The notes: generated by a model not told the origin, from the letters alone. Counted from the stretch's first letter, positions 9,086 to 18,260 are shown. The stretch: DNA of 64,000 nucleotides from Isoptericola cucumis (GCF_014635665.1 NZ_BMDG01000002.1:124001-188000); one strand, 5' to 3'. Numbers and translations are program-made.

Positions 9086-9472
9086 GTGTTCGACGGACCG
9101 GAGCCGATCTACGTCCAGATCGCACAGATGATCCGGGCGCAGGTGCTCGCCGGCGATCTCGCGGAGGAGGAGCAGGTCATGTCGACGACCCAGTTCGCCA
9201 CGACGTTCCGCATCAACCCGGCCACCGCCGCCAAGGCCTTCACCGGCCTGGTCGAGGAGGGCGTGCTCTACAAGCGGCGCGGCCTCGGCATGTTCGTGGC
9301 ACCCGGCGCACGCGAGCGCCTGATGGAGACGCACCGCACGGCCTACTTCGACGACGTGCTGGCCCCCGCCCTCGCCCAGGCCGACGTCCTCGGCATCTCG
9401 ACCGACGAGCTCGTGGCCTACGTGCTCGGGACGGACGGCCATCGACCCCCCACCACCACGGAGGAATCATGA
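9086..9472 (+). CDS. GntR-family (YtrA subfamily) transcriptional regulator
   Basis: 128 aa. Residues 5-75 form the GntR winged helix (GPEPIYVQIAQMIRAQVLAGDLAEEEQVMS, then FRINPATAAKAFTGLVEEGVLYKRRGLGMFV). Only a short helical tail follows, which is the hallmark of YtrA regulators that head ABC-transporter operons. GTG 9086 follows AGGAGG. Its stop overlaps the next ATG (ATGA), so it is the first gene of a six-gene operon. It probably binds the palindrome at 9029. Confidence 0.92.
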   Translation: MFDGPEPIYVQIAQMIRAQVLAGDLAEEEQVMSTTQFATTFRINPATAAKAFTGLVEEGVLYKRRGLGMFVAPGARERLMETHRTAYFDDVLAPALAQADVLGISTDELVAYVLGTDGHRPPTTTEES

Positions 9473-10464
9473 CCCCCGCACCCTTCGGCGCGCGTCTGGA
9501 CGACGTCGTCGTCCGGTTCGGCGCGCAGCGCCGCATGACCGCTGCCGGGACCACCGTCAAGGACGACGCCACCACCGCCCTGGACGGCGTGCACCTGACG
9601 GTCCGCCCCGGCGTGATCACCGGGGTCCTCGGCCGCAACGGCGCCGGCAAGTCGACCCTGCTGTCCCTGCTGGCCGCGTTCGCCCGCCCTACGAGCGGGT
9701 CCCTGCGCGTCGGCCCCGACGGGGCGCTCGAGGAGCCGTGGGAGAACGCGTGGGTCACGGCGAACGTCCAGCTCGTGCGCGAGAGCGGCGACCTGCAGGA
9801 CGAGGAGAAGGTCTCCGAGTCGCTCAAGTACTACGCGGACCTGCGTCCGTACTGGGACGCCGACCTCGCCGGCCGGCTCCTCGACCTGTTCGAGGTCGAC
9901 GTGCGCAAGAAGCCCGAGGCGCTGTCGCGCGGCAAGAGGTCCGCGGTGGGTGCCACCATCGGGCTGGCCGCGCGTGCCCCGCTGACGATCTTCGACGAGG
10001 TCTACCTCGGCATGGACGCCCCGACGCGATACGCGTTCTACGACGAGATCCTCGCCGACTACGCCGAGCACCCGCGCACCATCCTGCTGTCCAGCCACCT
10101 GGTCGAGGAGGTCGAGCGGCTGTTCGAGGACGTCGTCGTGCTGCACCGGGGCAAGGTCCTGCTCGCGGAGACCGTCGAGGAGATGCAGGGCCGCGGCTTC
10201 AGCCTCACGGGCCCGGTGGCCGCGGTCGAGGAGATCGCGGCCGGCCGGCGCGAGCTGCACCGCCAGCGCCTCGGCTCGACCGTGCAGGTCACGCTCGAGG
10301 GCGCGCCGGACGGCACCGCCGCAGCGGCGGCCCGGGCGGCCGGGGTCGAAATCGGGAGCCTCCCCCTGCAGGACCTGTTCGTCCGGCTCACCCAGTCGCC
10401 GCGCGACGGCGCCCGAGCGTCGGCCGACGCGGCCGGCGTCCGTGGCGGGGAGGCGGGACGATGA
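9469..10464 (+). CDS. ABC transporter ATP-binding protein (YtrB-like)
   Basis: 331 aa. Walker A LGRNGAGKST, Walker B LTIFDEVYLGMD and switch LLSSHLVEEVERLFED. The signature is degenerate (ALSRGKRSAVGATIG instead of LSGGQ), typical of the GntR-linked ATPases. The middle (PYWDADLAGRLLDLFEVDVRKKPEALSRGK) matches that group. Four-base overlaps join it to both neighbours. Its likely partners are the two paralogous membrane proteins that follow. Substrate unknown; some relatives respond to cell-wall antibiotics. Confidence 0.9.
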   Translation: MTPAPFGARLDDVVVRFGAQRRMTAAGTTVKDDATTALDGVHLTVRPGVITGVLGRNGAGKSTLLSLLAAFARPTSGSLRVGPDGALEEPWENAWVTANVQLVRESGDLQDEEKVSESLKYYADLRPYWDADLAGRLLDLFEVDVRKKPEALSRGKRSAVGATIGLAARAPLTIFDEVYLGMDAPTRYAFYDEILADYAEHPRTILLSSHLVEEVERLFEDVVVLHRGKVLLAETVEEMQGRGFSLTGPVAAVEEIAAGRRELHRQRLGSTVQVTLEGAPDGTAAAAARAAGVEIGSLPLQDLFVRLTQSPRDGARASADAAGVRGGEAGR

Positions 10465-11243
10465 GCGCCGAGACCATGACCGTCGCCCGCGCCGAGCGCG
10501 ACGCGTTCGTCGCCCAGGCGCACGGCCGCGCCGTGCGTCGGGTCCTGCGGACGCTCGCCGTCGGCCACCTCTTCATGGGGGCGATCTACTGGGGCATCTT
10601 CCTCGTGATCACGATCGCGCTGCCCCTGGTCGTCCGCGCGGCGGGCGGCGAGATCAGCGGAGGAGCGATGACGGGCGCCGAGTTCTCGGCGCGCTGGTTC
10701 GCGTTCTCGCTGGGCGTCGTGCTGCTCACGATGCTCCTCGTGGCGCACCTCGCCGCCGGCGGGACCCGGCGGACCCTCTGGGTCGGGTCGGTCGGTGCCG
10801 CGCTCGTGGCGGGTGTCGCCTACGGCGTCCTGAACGCGGTCGGGCTGCTCGTGGAGCGTGGCATCTTCCGCTCCCTCGGCTGGGAGTGGGACCGGCTCGG
10901 CAGCGCGCTCGTCCCGCAGGACGACTGGTTCGTCGTGAGCGCCGCGGCGGAGGCGCTGGCCGTCGCCGTGTACGTGCTCGTCGGGGCGGCGATCGCCGCC
11001 GGCTACTACAGCCGGGGCATCCTGCGGGGCACCCTGCTGATCGTCCCGGGAGTCGTGATCCTCGCCCTCGTGGACACGGTCACGCGCACGGGTGCGCTCG
11101 ACGAGGCCGCCACCGCGCTGTTCAGCGACGCCGTGCCGTCGTCCGCCGCCGTCGGGCTCCCGGCCGGGCTGCTCGTGGTGGCGGGCTCGGCGGCCTGGCT
11201 CTGGTCGCACCTGCGCGCCGTCACGCTGCGGCCGGCGAGGTGA
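10461..11243 (+). CDS. Membrane protein of GntR-linked ABC operon (first paralogue)
   Basis: 260 aa with about five hydrophobic helices (HLFMGAIYWGIFLVITIALPL, FAFSLGVVLLTMLLVAHLAAGG, VAGVAYGVLNAVGLLV, LAVAVYVLVGAAIAAGYY, and a C-terminal helix). It has no known catalytic motif. It shares AHLAAGGTRR and overall layout with the next gene, so the pair arose by tandem duplication. ATGA overlap with the ATPase suggests it is the transmembrane half of that transporter. Confidence 0.8.
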   Translation: MSAETMTVARAERDAFVAQAHGRAVRRVLRTLAVGHLFMGAIYWGIFLVITIALPLVVRAAGGEISGGAMTGAEFSARWFAFSLGVVLLTMLLVAHLAAGGTRRTLWVGSVGAALVAGVAYGVLNAVGLLVERGIFRSLGWEWDRLGSALVPQDDWFVVSAAAEALAVAVYVLVGAAIAAGYYSRGILRGTLLIVPGVVILALVDTVTRTGALDEAATALFSDAVPSSAAVGLPAGLLVVAGSAAWLWSHLRAVTLRPAR

Positions 11244-11248
11244 CCGCC

Positions 11249-12022
11249 ATGACCACGACACACGCGACCGGCGTCCCGACCTCCTCGTCCGCCCGGGCGC
11301 ACCACCACCGGGTCGCGACCGCGGCCGCCCGCCGCCGAGTCATGCGGGTCCTGCTCGTCGCGGGCGTCTGGTTCTGGGGGTTCTGGGCCCTGCTGGTCGT
11401 CGGCGCGCCACTGGCCGTCGACCGGTGGGGTGGGGAGCTCGAGGGTCTCACCTACGACGCCGCGGGCGGGCCGGCCCGCTGGGTCGGCTTCGCCGTCGGC
11501 CTCATCACGACGGCGGTGCTGCTGACCGCGCACGTCGCGGCGGGCGGGACCCGCCGGTCGTACCGCGACGGGGTGCTGCAGGCCGCGGCCGTCGTCGGCG
11601 TGGTCTTCGGGGTGCTCTTCGTCCTGCTCTCCGTCGCCGAGGAGCGGCTGTACTCCGCGATCGACCGGACGTGGCAGGGGAGCGCGGGGCCGCTCGACCT
11701 GGACACCCCCGTCGGGCTGGCCGTCACCGCGGTGGGCGAAGGACTCGTCGTCGTCACCTACGTGGTGGTCGGGGTCGCGATCCAGGCGGGATACCGCACC
11801 TTTGGCGCCTGGCGCGGGACGCTCCTGATCGTCCCGCTCCTCGTACCGTGCGCCATCGCGGACGTCGCCACCCGGACCGGCCTGGCCGGCCTGCCCCTGC
11901 GGGGCGGTTACGACGACGTCGCCCTCGGGGTCCTCGGCACCGTCGTCGGCGGGGCCGCCGCCGCGGTGCTGGCCGCCGTCGTCGCCGGGCGGCTGCTCCG
12001 CACCGTCCCGCTGCGGCCATGA
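11249..12022 (+). CDS. Membrane protein of GntR-linked ABC operon (second paralogue)
   Basis: 257 aa, about five helices (VLLVAGVWFWGFWALLVVGAPLAV, FAVGLITTAVLLTAHVAAGG, AAAVVGVVFGVLFVLLSVA, GEGLVVVTYVVVGVAIQAGY, and a C-terminal helix). AHVAAGGTRR aligns with the preceding paralogue. ATG 11249 is preferred because GAGG lies 8 nt before it; an in-frame GTG at 11240 would overlap the previous stop. It probably makes a heterodimeric membrane unit with its paralogue. About 100 bp separate it from the second ATPase. Confidence 0.8.
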   Translation: MTTTHATGVPTSSSARAHHHRVATAAARRRVMRVLLVAGVWFWGFWALLVVGAPLAVDRWGGELEGLTYDAAGGPARWVGFAVGLITTAVLLTAHVAAGGTRRSYRDGVLQAAAVVGVVFGVLFVLLSVAEERLYSAIDRTWQGSAGPLDLDTPVGLAVTAVGEGLVVVTYVVVGVAIQAGYRTFGAWRGTLLIVPLLVPCAIADVATRTGLAGLPLRGGYDDVALGVLGTVVGGAAAAVLAAVVAGRLLRTVPLRP

Positions 12023-12126
12023 CCCGCCGCGAGGTCGTCACGTCCCCGGACGGCCGACGACCGCTCCCTACCGACCAGCAGCACGCACCGTCCACCAGGA
12101 CTGACCGAGAGAGAAGGAGGCCCGAG

Positions 12127-13131
12127 ATGGCCGACCCCATCGTGGAGGTGTCCCACCTCCGCAAGACGTACGGCGAGAAGGTCGCCGTGGACGACGTGTC
12201 GTTCGCCGTCCAGCCCGGCGAGATCTTCGGGATCCTCGGCCCCAACGGCGCCGGGAAGACCACGACCGTCGAGACGCTCGCCGGGCTGCGCACCGCCGAC
12301 CGCGGCACCGTCCGCGTGCGCGGCATCGACACGCAGCGCGACCCCGCCGCCGTCCGGGACATCCTGGGCGTGCAGCTCCAGGAGGCCGCGCTGCACGACA
12401 AGATCACCGTGCGGGAGGCGCTGACCCTGTTCGCCGGGTTCTACGCCAACCCCGCAGACCCGGACGACCTCCTCGCGATGCTCGACCTCACGCCGCACGC
12501 CGACCGCCGGTTCGCCAAGCTGTCCGGCGGGCAGAAGCAGCGCCTGTCCATCGCGCTCGCGCTGATCGGCAACCCCGAGATCGCGATCCTCGACGAGCTC
12601 ACCACCGGCCTCGACCCGCAGGCCCGGCGCAACACGTGGGAGCTCGTGGAGCGGGTGCGGGACTCGGGCGTCACCATCCTCCTGGTCACGCACTTCATGG
12701 AGGAGGCCGAGCGACTCTGCGACAGGCTCGTCATCATCGACGCCGGGAACGTCGTCGCCGAGGGCACGCCGCGTGAGCTGATCGACGGGCTCGAGGGCGG
12801 GCACACCGTCGTCGTGCGGTTCGCCCCCGAGGACGTCGAGCGAGGGCGCCGCGAGCTCGGCGTCCTGGTCGACCGGGACCCCGAGGTCGAGGGCGCGCAG
12901 CAGGTCGGGGGCTCGCCCAGCGAGCTCGCGGTCACGGGCACCCGTCGCGTCCTGTTCTCGCTGGTCCCCGCTCTCGCCGCGGCCGACCTCGTGCCCGAGG
13001 ACGTCCGCACGGTCGCCCGGTCGCTCGAGGACGTGTTCCTCGCCCACACCGGGCGGGCCTACACCACGGAGTCCGGCGACGCCGGCGCACCCACCGACAC
13101 CGCTCTCGTCACCGAAGGAGGCCGGTCATGA
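12127..13131 (+). CDS. ABC transporter ATP-binding protein (drug/lipid type)
   Basis: 334 aa. Walker A GPNGAGKTTT, signature KLSGGQKQRLSIALAL, Walker B IAILDELTTGLDPQ (Leu where DEPT is usual) and switch VTHFMEEAERLCD. The C-terminal part ends RSLEDVFLAHTGR, as in exporter ATPases that pair with ABC-2 permeases. A good Shine-Dalgarno site (GAAGGAGG) precedes ATG 12127. Overlaps the next gene by ATGA. It probably belongs to the GntR operon, though the 104-bp gap could hold its own promoter. Confidence 0.93.
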   Translation: MADPIVEVSHLRKTYGEKVAVDDVSFAVQPGEIFGILGPNGAGKTTTVETLAGLRTADRGTVRVRGIDTQRDPAAVRDILGVQLQEAALHDKITVREALTLFAGFYANPADPDDLLAMLDLTPHADRRFAKLSGGQKQRLSIALALIGNPEIAILDELTTGLDPQARRNTWELVERVRDSGVTILLVTHFMEEAERLCDRLVIIDAGNVVAEGTPRELIDGLEGGHTVVVRFAPEDVERGRRELGVLVDRDPEVEGAQQVGGSPSELAVTGTRRVLFSLVPALAAADLVPEDVRTVARSLEDVFLAHTGRAYTTESGDAGAPTDTALVTEGGRS

Positions 13132-13946
13132 CCGCCACCGCCACCGCCACCCCCACCCGGGTGCGCCCGTCCGGCACCGGATGGCGCGGGTTCGGGCGAC
13201 TGCTGCGCACCGAGACCGCCGTCTGGCTGCGCGACTCGGCGTCCGTGTTCTTCGGGGTGCTCTTCCCGACCGTGCTCCTCGTCGGCGTCGGGTTCGGCAT
13301 CCCGGGGATGCGGGAGCCGATGACCGACGACGTCCCGCCGGACTCGATCTGGTACGGCGTGACGCCGATCGCGACGTACCTGCCCACCGTGCTCGCCATG
13401 GCGATCGGCACGCTCGCGATCCTGTCCCTGCCGGTCACGTTCGCGACGTTCCGCGACAAGGGCGTGCTGCGCCGCCTGTCCACGACGCCGATGCGGCCGC
13501 AGGCGATCATCGTGGCGCACCTGGTCATCAACGTCGCCACGACGTTCGTCGGGGTGGCGCTGGCCCTCGTCGTGGCGCAGGCGGCGTTCGGCATCGTCCG
13601 GCCGGAACAGCTGGGCGTCGTCCTCGGCGCGTTCGTGCTCGGGATGCTCTCGTTGTTCTCGCTGGGCATGCTCCTGTCCGCCCTGGTGAACAAGCCCTCC
13701 ACGGCGAACGCCGTGGCCTCCCTCGTCTACTTCCCGCTGCTGTTCCTCGCGGGGCTGTGGACGCCGGGGCCGATCATGCCGGACGTCGTGCGCCAGATCG
13801 GGCAGTTCACCCCGATGGGCGCGGCCGCGCAGGCGATGGACACCGGCTGGTTCGGTGAGGGGTTCCCGCTGTCGCAGTACGTCGTGATGGTGGTGTGGAC
13901 GGCGGTCCTGCTGCCGCTCGCGATCAAGCTGTTCCGCTGGACCTGA
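13128..13946 (+). CDS. ABC transporter permease (ABC-2 type)
   Basis: 272 aa. Six hydrophobic segments, including SVFFGVLFPTVLLVGVGFGI, TYLPTVLAMAIGTLAILSLPV, the loop FRDKGVLRRLSTTPMRPQAI, and PLLFLAGLWTPGPIMPDVVRQIGQFTPMGAAAQAM near the end, which is the classical ABC-2 signature region. It is translationally coupled to the 12127 ATPase and is the last gene of the operon; a strong terminator follows. Confidence 0.93.
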   Translation: MTATATATPTRVRPSGTGWRGFGRLLRTETAVWLRDSASVFFGVLFPTVLLVGVGFGIPGMREPMTDDVPPDSIWYGVTPIATYLPTVLAMAIGTLAILSLPVTFATFRDKGVLRRLSTTPMRPQAIIVAHLVINVATTFVGVALALVVAQAAFGIVRPEQLGVVLGAFVLGMLSLFSLGMLLSALVNKPSTANAVASLVYFPLLFLAGLWTPGPIMPDVVRQIGQFTPMGAAAQAMDTGWFGEGFPLSQYVVMVVWTAVLLPLAIKLFRWT

Positions 13947-13966
13947 CGCCACGATGCACGCCGGCC

Positions 13967-14003
13967 GTGCCTGAGCAGGGCGACGAACGCCCTGCTCAGG
14001 CAC
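13967..14003 (+). terminator. Terminator hairpin after the ABC operon
   Basis: Perfect 16-bp inverted repeat (13967-13982 / 13988-14003) around the loop ACGAA, 20 bp after the permease stop. Confidence 0.8.
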
Positions 14004-14016
14004 GACCGATGGGCGG

Positions 14017-14022
14017 TAAGGT
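14017..14022 (+). promoter_or_regulatory. -10 element (TAAGGT) of a leaderless transcript
   Basis: TAAGGT ends 8 nt before ATG 14031 and no Shine-Dalgarno site is present, so the transcript probably starts at or beside the ATG. Confidence 0.4.
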
Positions 14023-14030
14023 GCGGCGTC

Positions 14031-14987
14031 ATGCGCAAGGTTGCGGAGCTCGCAGGCCGATGGTTCGCCGTGCTGGTGCTGCTGGGCGGCATCGCCGGCC
14101 TGGCCGCGCCGACGGCGCTCGAGCCGATCGCGGGGCACATCCCGCTGCTCCTCGGGATCATCATGTTCGGCATGGGGCTCACGCTCCGCGGCGCCGACTT
14201 CGTGCTGGTGCTGCGCCGCCCCTGGGCGGTGCTGCTCGGCGTCGTGTGCCAGTTCACGATCATGCCGCTGCTGGCCTGGGGGATCGGGCACCTGTTCGGC
14301 CTGGACGGCACCGCGATGATCGGCATGATCCTCGTGGGGGCGGCCCCGGGCGGGACGGCGTCGAACGTCATCGTGTACCTCGCGAAGGGGGACACCGCGC
14401 TGTCGGTCACGCTGACGTCCGTCTCCACCCTGCTCGCCCCGCTGCTCACCCCGGCGCTCGTGCTGTGGCTCGCGGGCACCGACCTCGACGTCACGTACGG
14501 GTCGCTCGTGGGCTCGATCGTGCAGGTCGTGCTGATCCCCGTGCTCGCGGGCCTGCTGGTGCGCGCGTTCGCCGGCGGCCTCGTGGAGCAGTACATGCTG
14601 CCGTACCTGCCGCTGGTCTCCGTGGCGGGGATCGTCGTCGTGGTGGCCGGCATCGTGGCCGCGAACGCCGACGCCGTGCTCAGCACCGGGCTGCTGGTGG
14701 CGCTCGCGGTGATCCTGCACAACAGCCTGGGCCTGCTCCTCGGCTACGGCGTGGCCCGGGCGGCCGGCCTGGAGGAGACCGCACGACGGGCGGTCAGTGT
14801 CGAGGTCGGCATGCAGAACTCCGGCCTCGCCGCGAGCCTCGCCACCACCCACTTCACCCCGGCGGCGGCGCTGCCGGCCGCGCTGTTCTCGGTGTGGCAC
14901 AACATCTCCGGGTCGCTCCTCGCCTCGTACTGGGCCCGGCGTCCGGTGCGCGAGCCAGCCCGGGCGGAGCGCGTCACGGGCGCCTAG
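14031..14987 (+). CDS. Bile acid:sodium symporter (BASS) family transporter
   Basis: 318 aa, nine to ten transmembrane helices. Family motifs: GIIMFGMGLTLRGADF, GAAPGGTASNVIVYLAKGDTALSV (the conserved crossover region) and the late EVGMQNSGLAASLATTHF. BASS proteins are secondary transporters of organic anions, such as pantoate, pyruvate or bile acids. The substrate here is not predictable. A monocistronic start behind a terminator suggests its own promoter. Confidence 0.92.
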   Translation: MRKVAELAGRWFAVLVLLGGIAGLAAPTALEPIAGHIPLLLGIIMFGMGLTLRGADFVLVLRRPWAVLLGVVCQFTIMPLLAWGIGHLFGLDGTAMIGMILVGAAPGGTASNVIVYLAKGDTALSVTLTSVSTLLAPLLTPALVLWLAGTDLDVTYGSLVGSIVQVVLIPVLAGLLVRAFAGGLVEQYMLPYLPLVSVAGIVVVVAGIVAANADAVLSTGLLVALAVILHNSLGLLLGYGVARAAGLEETARRAVSVEVGMQNSGLAASLATTHFTPAAALPAALFSVWHNISGSLLASYWARRPVREPARAERVTGA

Positions 14988-14990
14988 CGT
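14985..14990 (+). promoter_or_regulatory. -10 element (TAGCGT) overlapping the BASS stop codon
   Basis: TAGCGT contains the TAG stop of the BASS gene and ends 7 nt before GTG 14998. This fits a leaderless transcript of the amidotransferase. Confidence 0.4.
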
Positions 14991-14997
14991 TCGAGCC

Positions 14998-15729
14998 GTG
15001 AGGCCGTTCCTCTTCCTCGGCACGCGGGCCGAGGACGTCGCCGCCGACGGCGAGCACGAGGCCGTGCTCCGGTACTCCGGGCTGCCGCCGCAGGCCCTGC
15101 ACCGCGTCCGTCTGGAGCGCGAGCCGATGCCGCCGGTCGCCCTCGAGGAGTACTCCGGCGTGATCGTCGGCGGCGGGCCGTTCAACTCGTCGGACCCGCC
15201 GGCGGACAAGTCGGCCGTGCAGCGGCGCGTGGAGCGGGAGATGGCGGCGCTGCTCGACGACGTCGTCGACCGCGACTTCCCGTTCCTCGGCGCGTGCTAC
15301 GGCGTCGGGACGCTCGGGACGCACCTGGGCGCCGTCGTCGACCGGGCGTACGCCGAGCCCGTCGGGCCGGCGGAGATCGAGCTCACCGCGGCCGGGACCC
15401 GCGACCCGTTGCTGGCGGGGCTGCCCCGCCGCTTCACCACATACCTGGGCCACAAGGAGGCGGTGCGCGAGCTGCCACGGTCCGCGACCGTGCTGGCGAG
15501 GTCGGCCGGGGCGCCCGTGCAGATGTTCCGCACGGGCCGGAACGTCTACGCCACCCAGTTCCACCCCGAGCTGGACCTGGCCGGGATCGAGCAGCGGGTC
15601 GAGGTCTACCGGTCCTACGGGTACTTCCCTCCCGAGGAAGGGGAGCGGATCGTCGCGCTGGCGCGCCAGCACCGGGTCACCGAGCCGATGCGCATCCTGC
15701 GGAACTTCGTGACTCGGTTCGCCCGCTGA
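14998..15729 (+). CDS. Class I glutamine amidotransferase (GMP-synthase-like)
   Basis: 243 aa. Nucleophile elbow FLGACYGVG (catalytic Cys), catalytic His-Glu in ATQFHPELD, and an oxyanion segment IVGGGPFN. This is a free-standing GATase domain without a fused synthetase, like the GuaA-amidotransferase-like family (often annotated glutamine amidotransferase-related). It may donate ammonia, or cleave gamma-glutamyl compounds as PuuD-type proteins do. GTG 14998 directly precedes RPFLFLGTR. A 19-bp terminator follows. Confidence 0.9.
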   Translation: MRPFLFLGTRAEDVAADGEHEAVLRYSGLPPQALHRVRLEREPMPPVALEEYSGVIVGGGPFNSSDPPADKSAVQRRVEREMAALLDDVVDRDFPFLGACYGVGTLGTHLGAVVDRAYAEPVGPAEIELTAAGTRDPLLAGLPRRFTTYLGHKEAVRELPRSATVLARSAGAPVQMFRTGRNVYATQFHPELDLAGIEQRVEVYRSYGYFPPEEGERIVALARQHRVTEPMRILRNFVTRFAR

Positions 15730-15754
15730 TCGTTCCCGCGGGACGTCGCACACG

Positions 15755-15796
15755 TGTCAGGCCGAGCGCGGGGCTCACCCCGCGCTCGGCCTGACA
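15755..15796. terminator. Bidirectional terminator, 19-bp perfect stem
   Basis: Perfect inverted repeat 15755-15773 / 15778-15796 with a 4-nt loop (CTCA), between the convergent amidotransferase and M6 protease genes. Confidence 0.85.
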
Positions 15797-15810
15797 ACTC
15801 GGAGGGCGGG

Positions 15811-18129
15811 TCAGCCCTGGCGCTTCGGAGTCTTGACGTCCAGGGTCATGACGCCGTTCTTCCCGTTCACCTTCTTGACCTTGATGGTCGTGCCCGAGCC
15901 GGCGACGATCACAGACCCCTGGGGGTTGGTCTCGTCGTAGTAGGCGTGCGGGTCGGAGTCGTCGAAAACTCGCTCCGCCTTGTTCGCCCACGTGCGCAGC
16001 GTCGTCATGCCGGCCTCGGTCTCCAGGTGGAGGTCGAACGCGTCGGACTTGCCGACGCCGAACGTCGCGTCGAACGCCTGGATACGGTTGCGGGCGAGCG
16101 CGCCGTCGGACCAGCGCAGCGCCTGCGCGTTCGCGTCCACCGGCAGGGCCTGCCCGCCGCCCGGGTGCTGCGACGTGTTGTTGTCGCCGTAGAAGCTGTT
16201 CGCGTACCAGACCAGCAACCCGTCCTGGTAGGGGTAGTGCTCCACCGTGTTCGGCCTGGTCGTCGTCCAGCCGAAGTTGTACGGCCCGGTCTTCAGGGTC
16301 GCGTCGTAGCCCGCGTACTGGCGGTTCTCGGCGACGTAGTAGTGCGTGAAGTCCACGTCGTACGTGCCCTCGGGCCCGACGACCGTGAACCCGTCGTTGG
16401 TCCAGCCCTCGGCGCCGTCCGAGAAGTCCTCGGAGAGGGCGTCGCCGACGGCGACGTCGTCCACGACGAGACCCTTCTCGTTGAGACCGCCGTCGCTGGC
16501 GTACCGGAAGCGGACCGACGCCGTCTGGCCGGCGTACTCGGACAGGTCGGCCGTCAGGTCGACCCAGCCGTCCGACGTGCCCGAGATGCCGCCGTTCGCG
16601 CCCTCGTCGGAGACGTTGGTCGTGAGCGTCGTCCACTCCTCGCCGCCGTCGGTCGAGATCTCGGCGTACGCGTGGTCGTAGTCCTGCTCGATGTCGTACC
16701 AGGCCTTCGCCGTGAGCGAGGCGCCGTCGGGCACCGTGAGATCCGGCGAGGCGAGCGTGTAGTCGGCGTTGCTGCCCGTACCGGAGTACGCCATCTCGCC
16801 GTCCCAGGGCTCGACGCCGAGGTCGACCTCCCGCGTGCCGTCCGGCAGGTTCACGACCACCGCCTGTGGTTTCGTCGTGGCGTGGTACGACGGGCCGAGC
16901 TTGACCGCGGCCCGCTCGCCCTGGTCGACCGTCGTGTAGTCCAGCCATCCCAGGAACATCTTCTCGGTGGCGCCCATGTGGTTCGGCGTCGTGCCGATGC
17001 TGTCCTCGCCGTGGCCCAGCCACGAGCCCGAGCTCATGAGGTTCCAGAAGCCCGTGCCGTTCTCGCCGCCGTTCGTGTCGTAGTAGTCCGGCAGGCCGAG
17101 GTCGTGCCCGAACTCGTGGGCGAAGACACCGAGGCCGCCGTTCTCCGGCTCGGTCGTGTAGTCGCGGATCCAGAGGTCGGAGTCGCCGATCTTGATGCCG
17201 CCGGCGGGCTCGTACCCCTCGGGGCCCTCGCCGGCCTGCTCGCCCTGGGGGTTCACCGCCCAGCGGTGCGACCAGATCGCCGACTCGGGGGCGCCGGCCT
17301 CCTCGCCCTCGCCGGCGTGGATCGCCTGGAAGTGGTCGATGTAGCCGTCGGCCTCGTCGAAGACCCCGTCGCCGTCCAGGTCGTAGCGGTCCCAGACGTC
17401 GAACGACTTCAGGTACTCCGTGATCTCCTCGGCCGTCTTGCCCTGCTCGAGCTGCTGGTCGTACCAGGCGTCGGCCGAGTCCTGGACGAAGCGTGTCATG
17501 TCGGCGTTCGATTCGGTCTGCCCGTACGACGCCGCATTGTGCGGCACGGTGACCCAGTCGGACACGTCGCCCTGCAGGTCGAAGCGGCCCGACGACATCT
17601 CGTCGTACACGCCCGCGAACGACTCTCCGCCCTGGTCCTCCAGGCCCGTGAAGAACATCTGCTTGAAGTGGTCCGAGGAGAAGTCGGGCTCCCAGTAGGT
17701 GGAGTTGTCGCTACGGGTGGGCTCCGGGATCTCGTTGTGGAGCGGGCCCGCCGCGGGAGCGTCGGGGAACCGCTCGTCGGGCTGGTCGCCGAACTCGACG
17801 AGGAAGCTCAGCAGCTGTGCCGTCTGCTCCGTCTCGTACTCGACCCACTGGTTCTTGCCGACCTTCACGGACTTCGAGGTGTTGTTCCCCGTGCCGCGGG
17901 TGGTGACCTTCGCATCGCCCGTCACGACACGGTCGACCGCCTCCTGCTTGAGCGCCTGCCGCTTGTCGGCGAGCACGTCGGGGCGGTCGTCCTGCTTGAC
18001 GTGCGCGGGAGTGTCGTGGGTGGGTGGGGCGTCGGAGGGTGGTGACGCCGCGGCGACGCCAGGGGCGACGACGGCCGCGGACAGCATGACGGCCGCGACG
18101 CCGAACGCGGTGGTGGTGCGTACTCTCAC
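15811..18129 (-). CDS. Secreted M6 (immune inhibitor A-type) metalloprotease
   Basis: 772 aa. Sec signal peptide at the start (RVRTTTAFGVAAVMLSAAV, cleavage near VAAASP). A propeptide-like region follows, then the zinc site HEFGH (residues 338-342) in FAHEFGHDLGLPDYYD. The conserved M6 context PEPTRSDNSTYWEPDFS and SSGSWLGHGEDSIGTTPNHMGA is present. The C-terminal half has the MAM/beta-sandwich-like domains of InhA proteins (WTNDGFTVV, YVAENRQYAGYDATLKTGPYNFGW). It degrades extracellular proteins. GTG 18129 has GGAGG 7 nt upstream. Monocistronic. Confidence 0.95.
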   Translation of the reverse strand: MRVRTTTAFGVAAVMLSAAVVAPGVAAASPPSDAPPTHDTPAHVKQDDRPDVLADKRQALKQEAVDRVVTGDAKVTTRGTGNNTSKSVKVGKNQWVEYETEQTAQLLSFLVEFGDQPDERFPDAPAAGPLHNEIPEPTRSDNSTYWEPDFSSDHFKQMFFTGLEDQGGESFAGVYDEMSSGRFDLQGDVSDWVTVPHNAASYGQTESNADMTRFVQDSADAWYDQQLEQGKTAEEITEYLKSFDVWDRYDLDGDGVFDEADGYIDHFQAIHAGEGEEAGAPESAIWSHRWAVNPQGEQAGEGPEGYEPAGGIKIGDSDLWIRDYTTEPENGGLGVFAHEFGHDLGLPDYYDTNGGENGTGFWNLMSSGSWLGHGEDSIGTTPNHMGATEKMFLGWLDYTTVDQGERAAVKLGPSYHATTKPQAVVVNLPDGTREVDLGVEPWDGEMAYSGTGSNADYTLASPDLTVPDGASLTAKAWYDIEQDYDHAYAEISTDGGEEWTTLTTNVSDEGANGGISGTSDGWVDLTADLSEYAGQTASVRFRYASDGGLNEKGLVVDDVAVGDALSEDFSDGAEGWTNDGFTVVGPEGTYDVDFTHYYVAENRQYAGYDATLKTGPYNFGWTTTRPNTVEHYPYQDGLLVWYANSFYGDNNTSQHPGGGQALPVDANAQALRWSDGALARNRIQAFDATFGVGKSDAFDLHLETEAGMTTLRTWANKAERVFDDSDPHAYYDETNPQGSVIVAGSGTTIKVKKVNGKNGVMTLDVKTPKRQG

Positions 18130-18260
18130 GATTTCCTCCAGGGATGTCGGAGCGCGCGGTCACCATCGACCGCGCGGGCCTGGCGCGCCTGCGGTTCGTC
18201 CGGGCACGCGTGGCCGAGGACACACAACCAGAGAAACGGGATCCACGCGAGAGATCGGCG

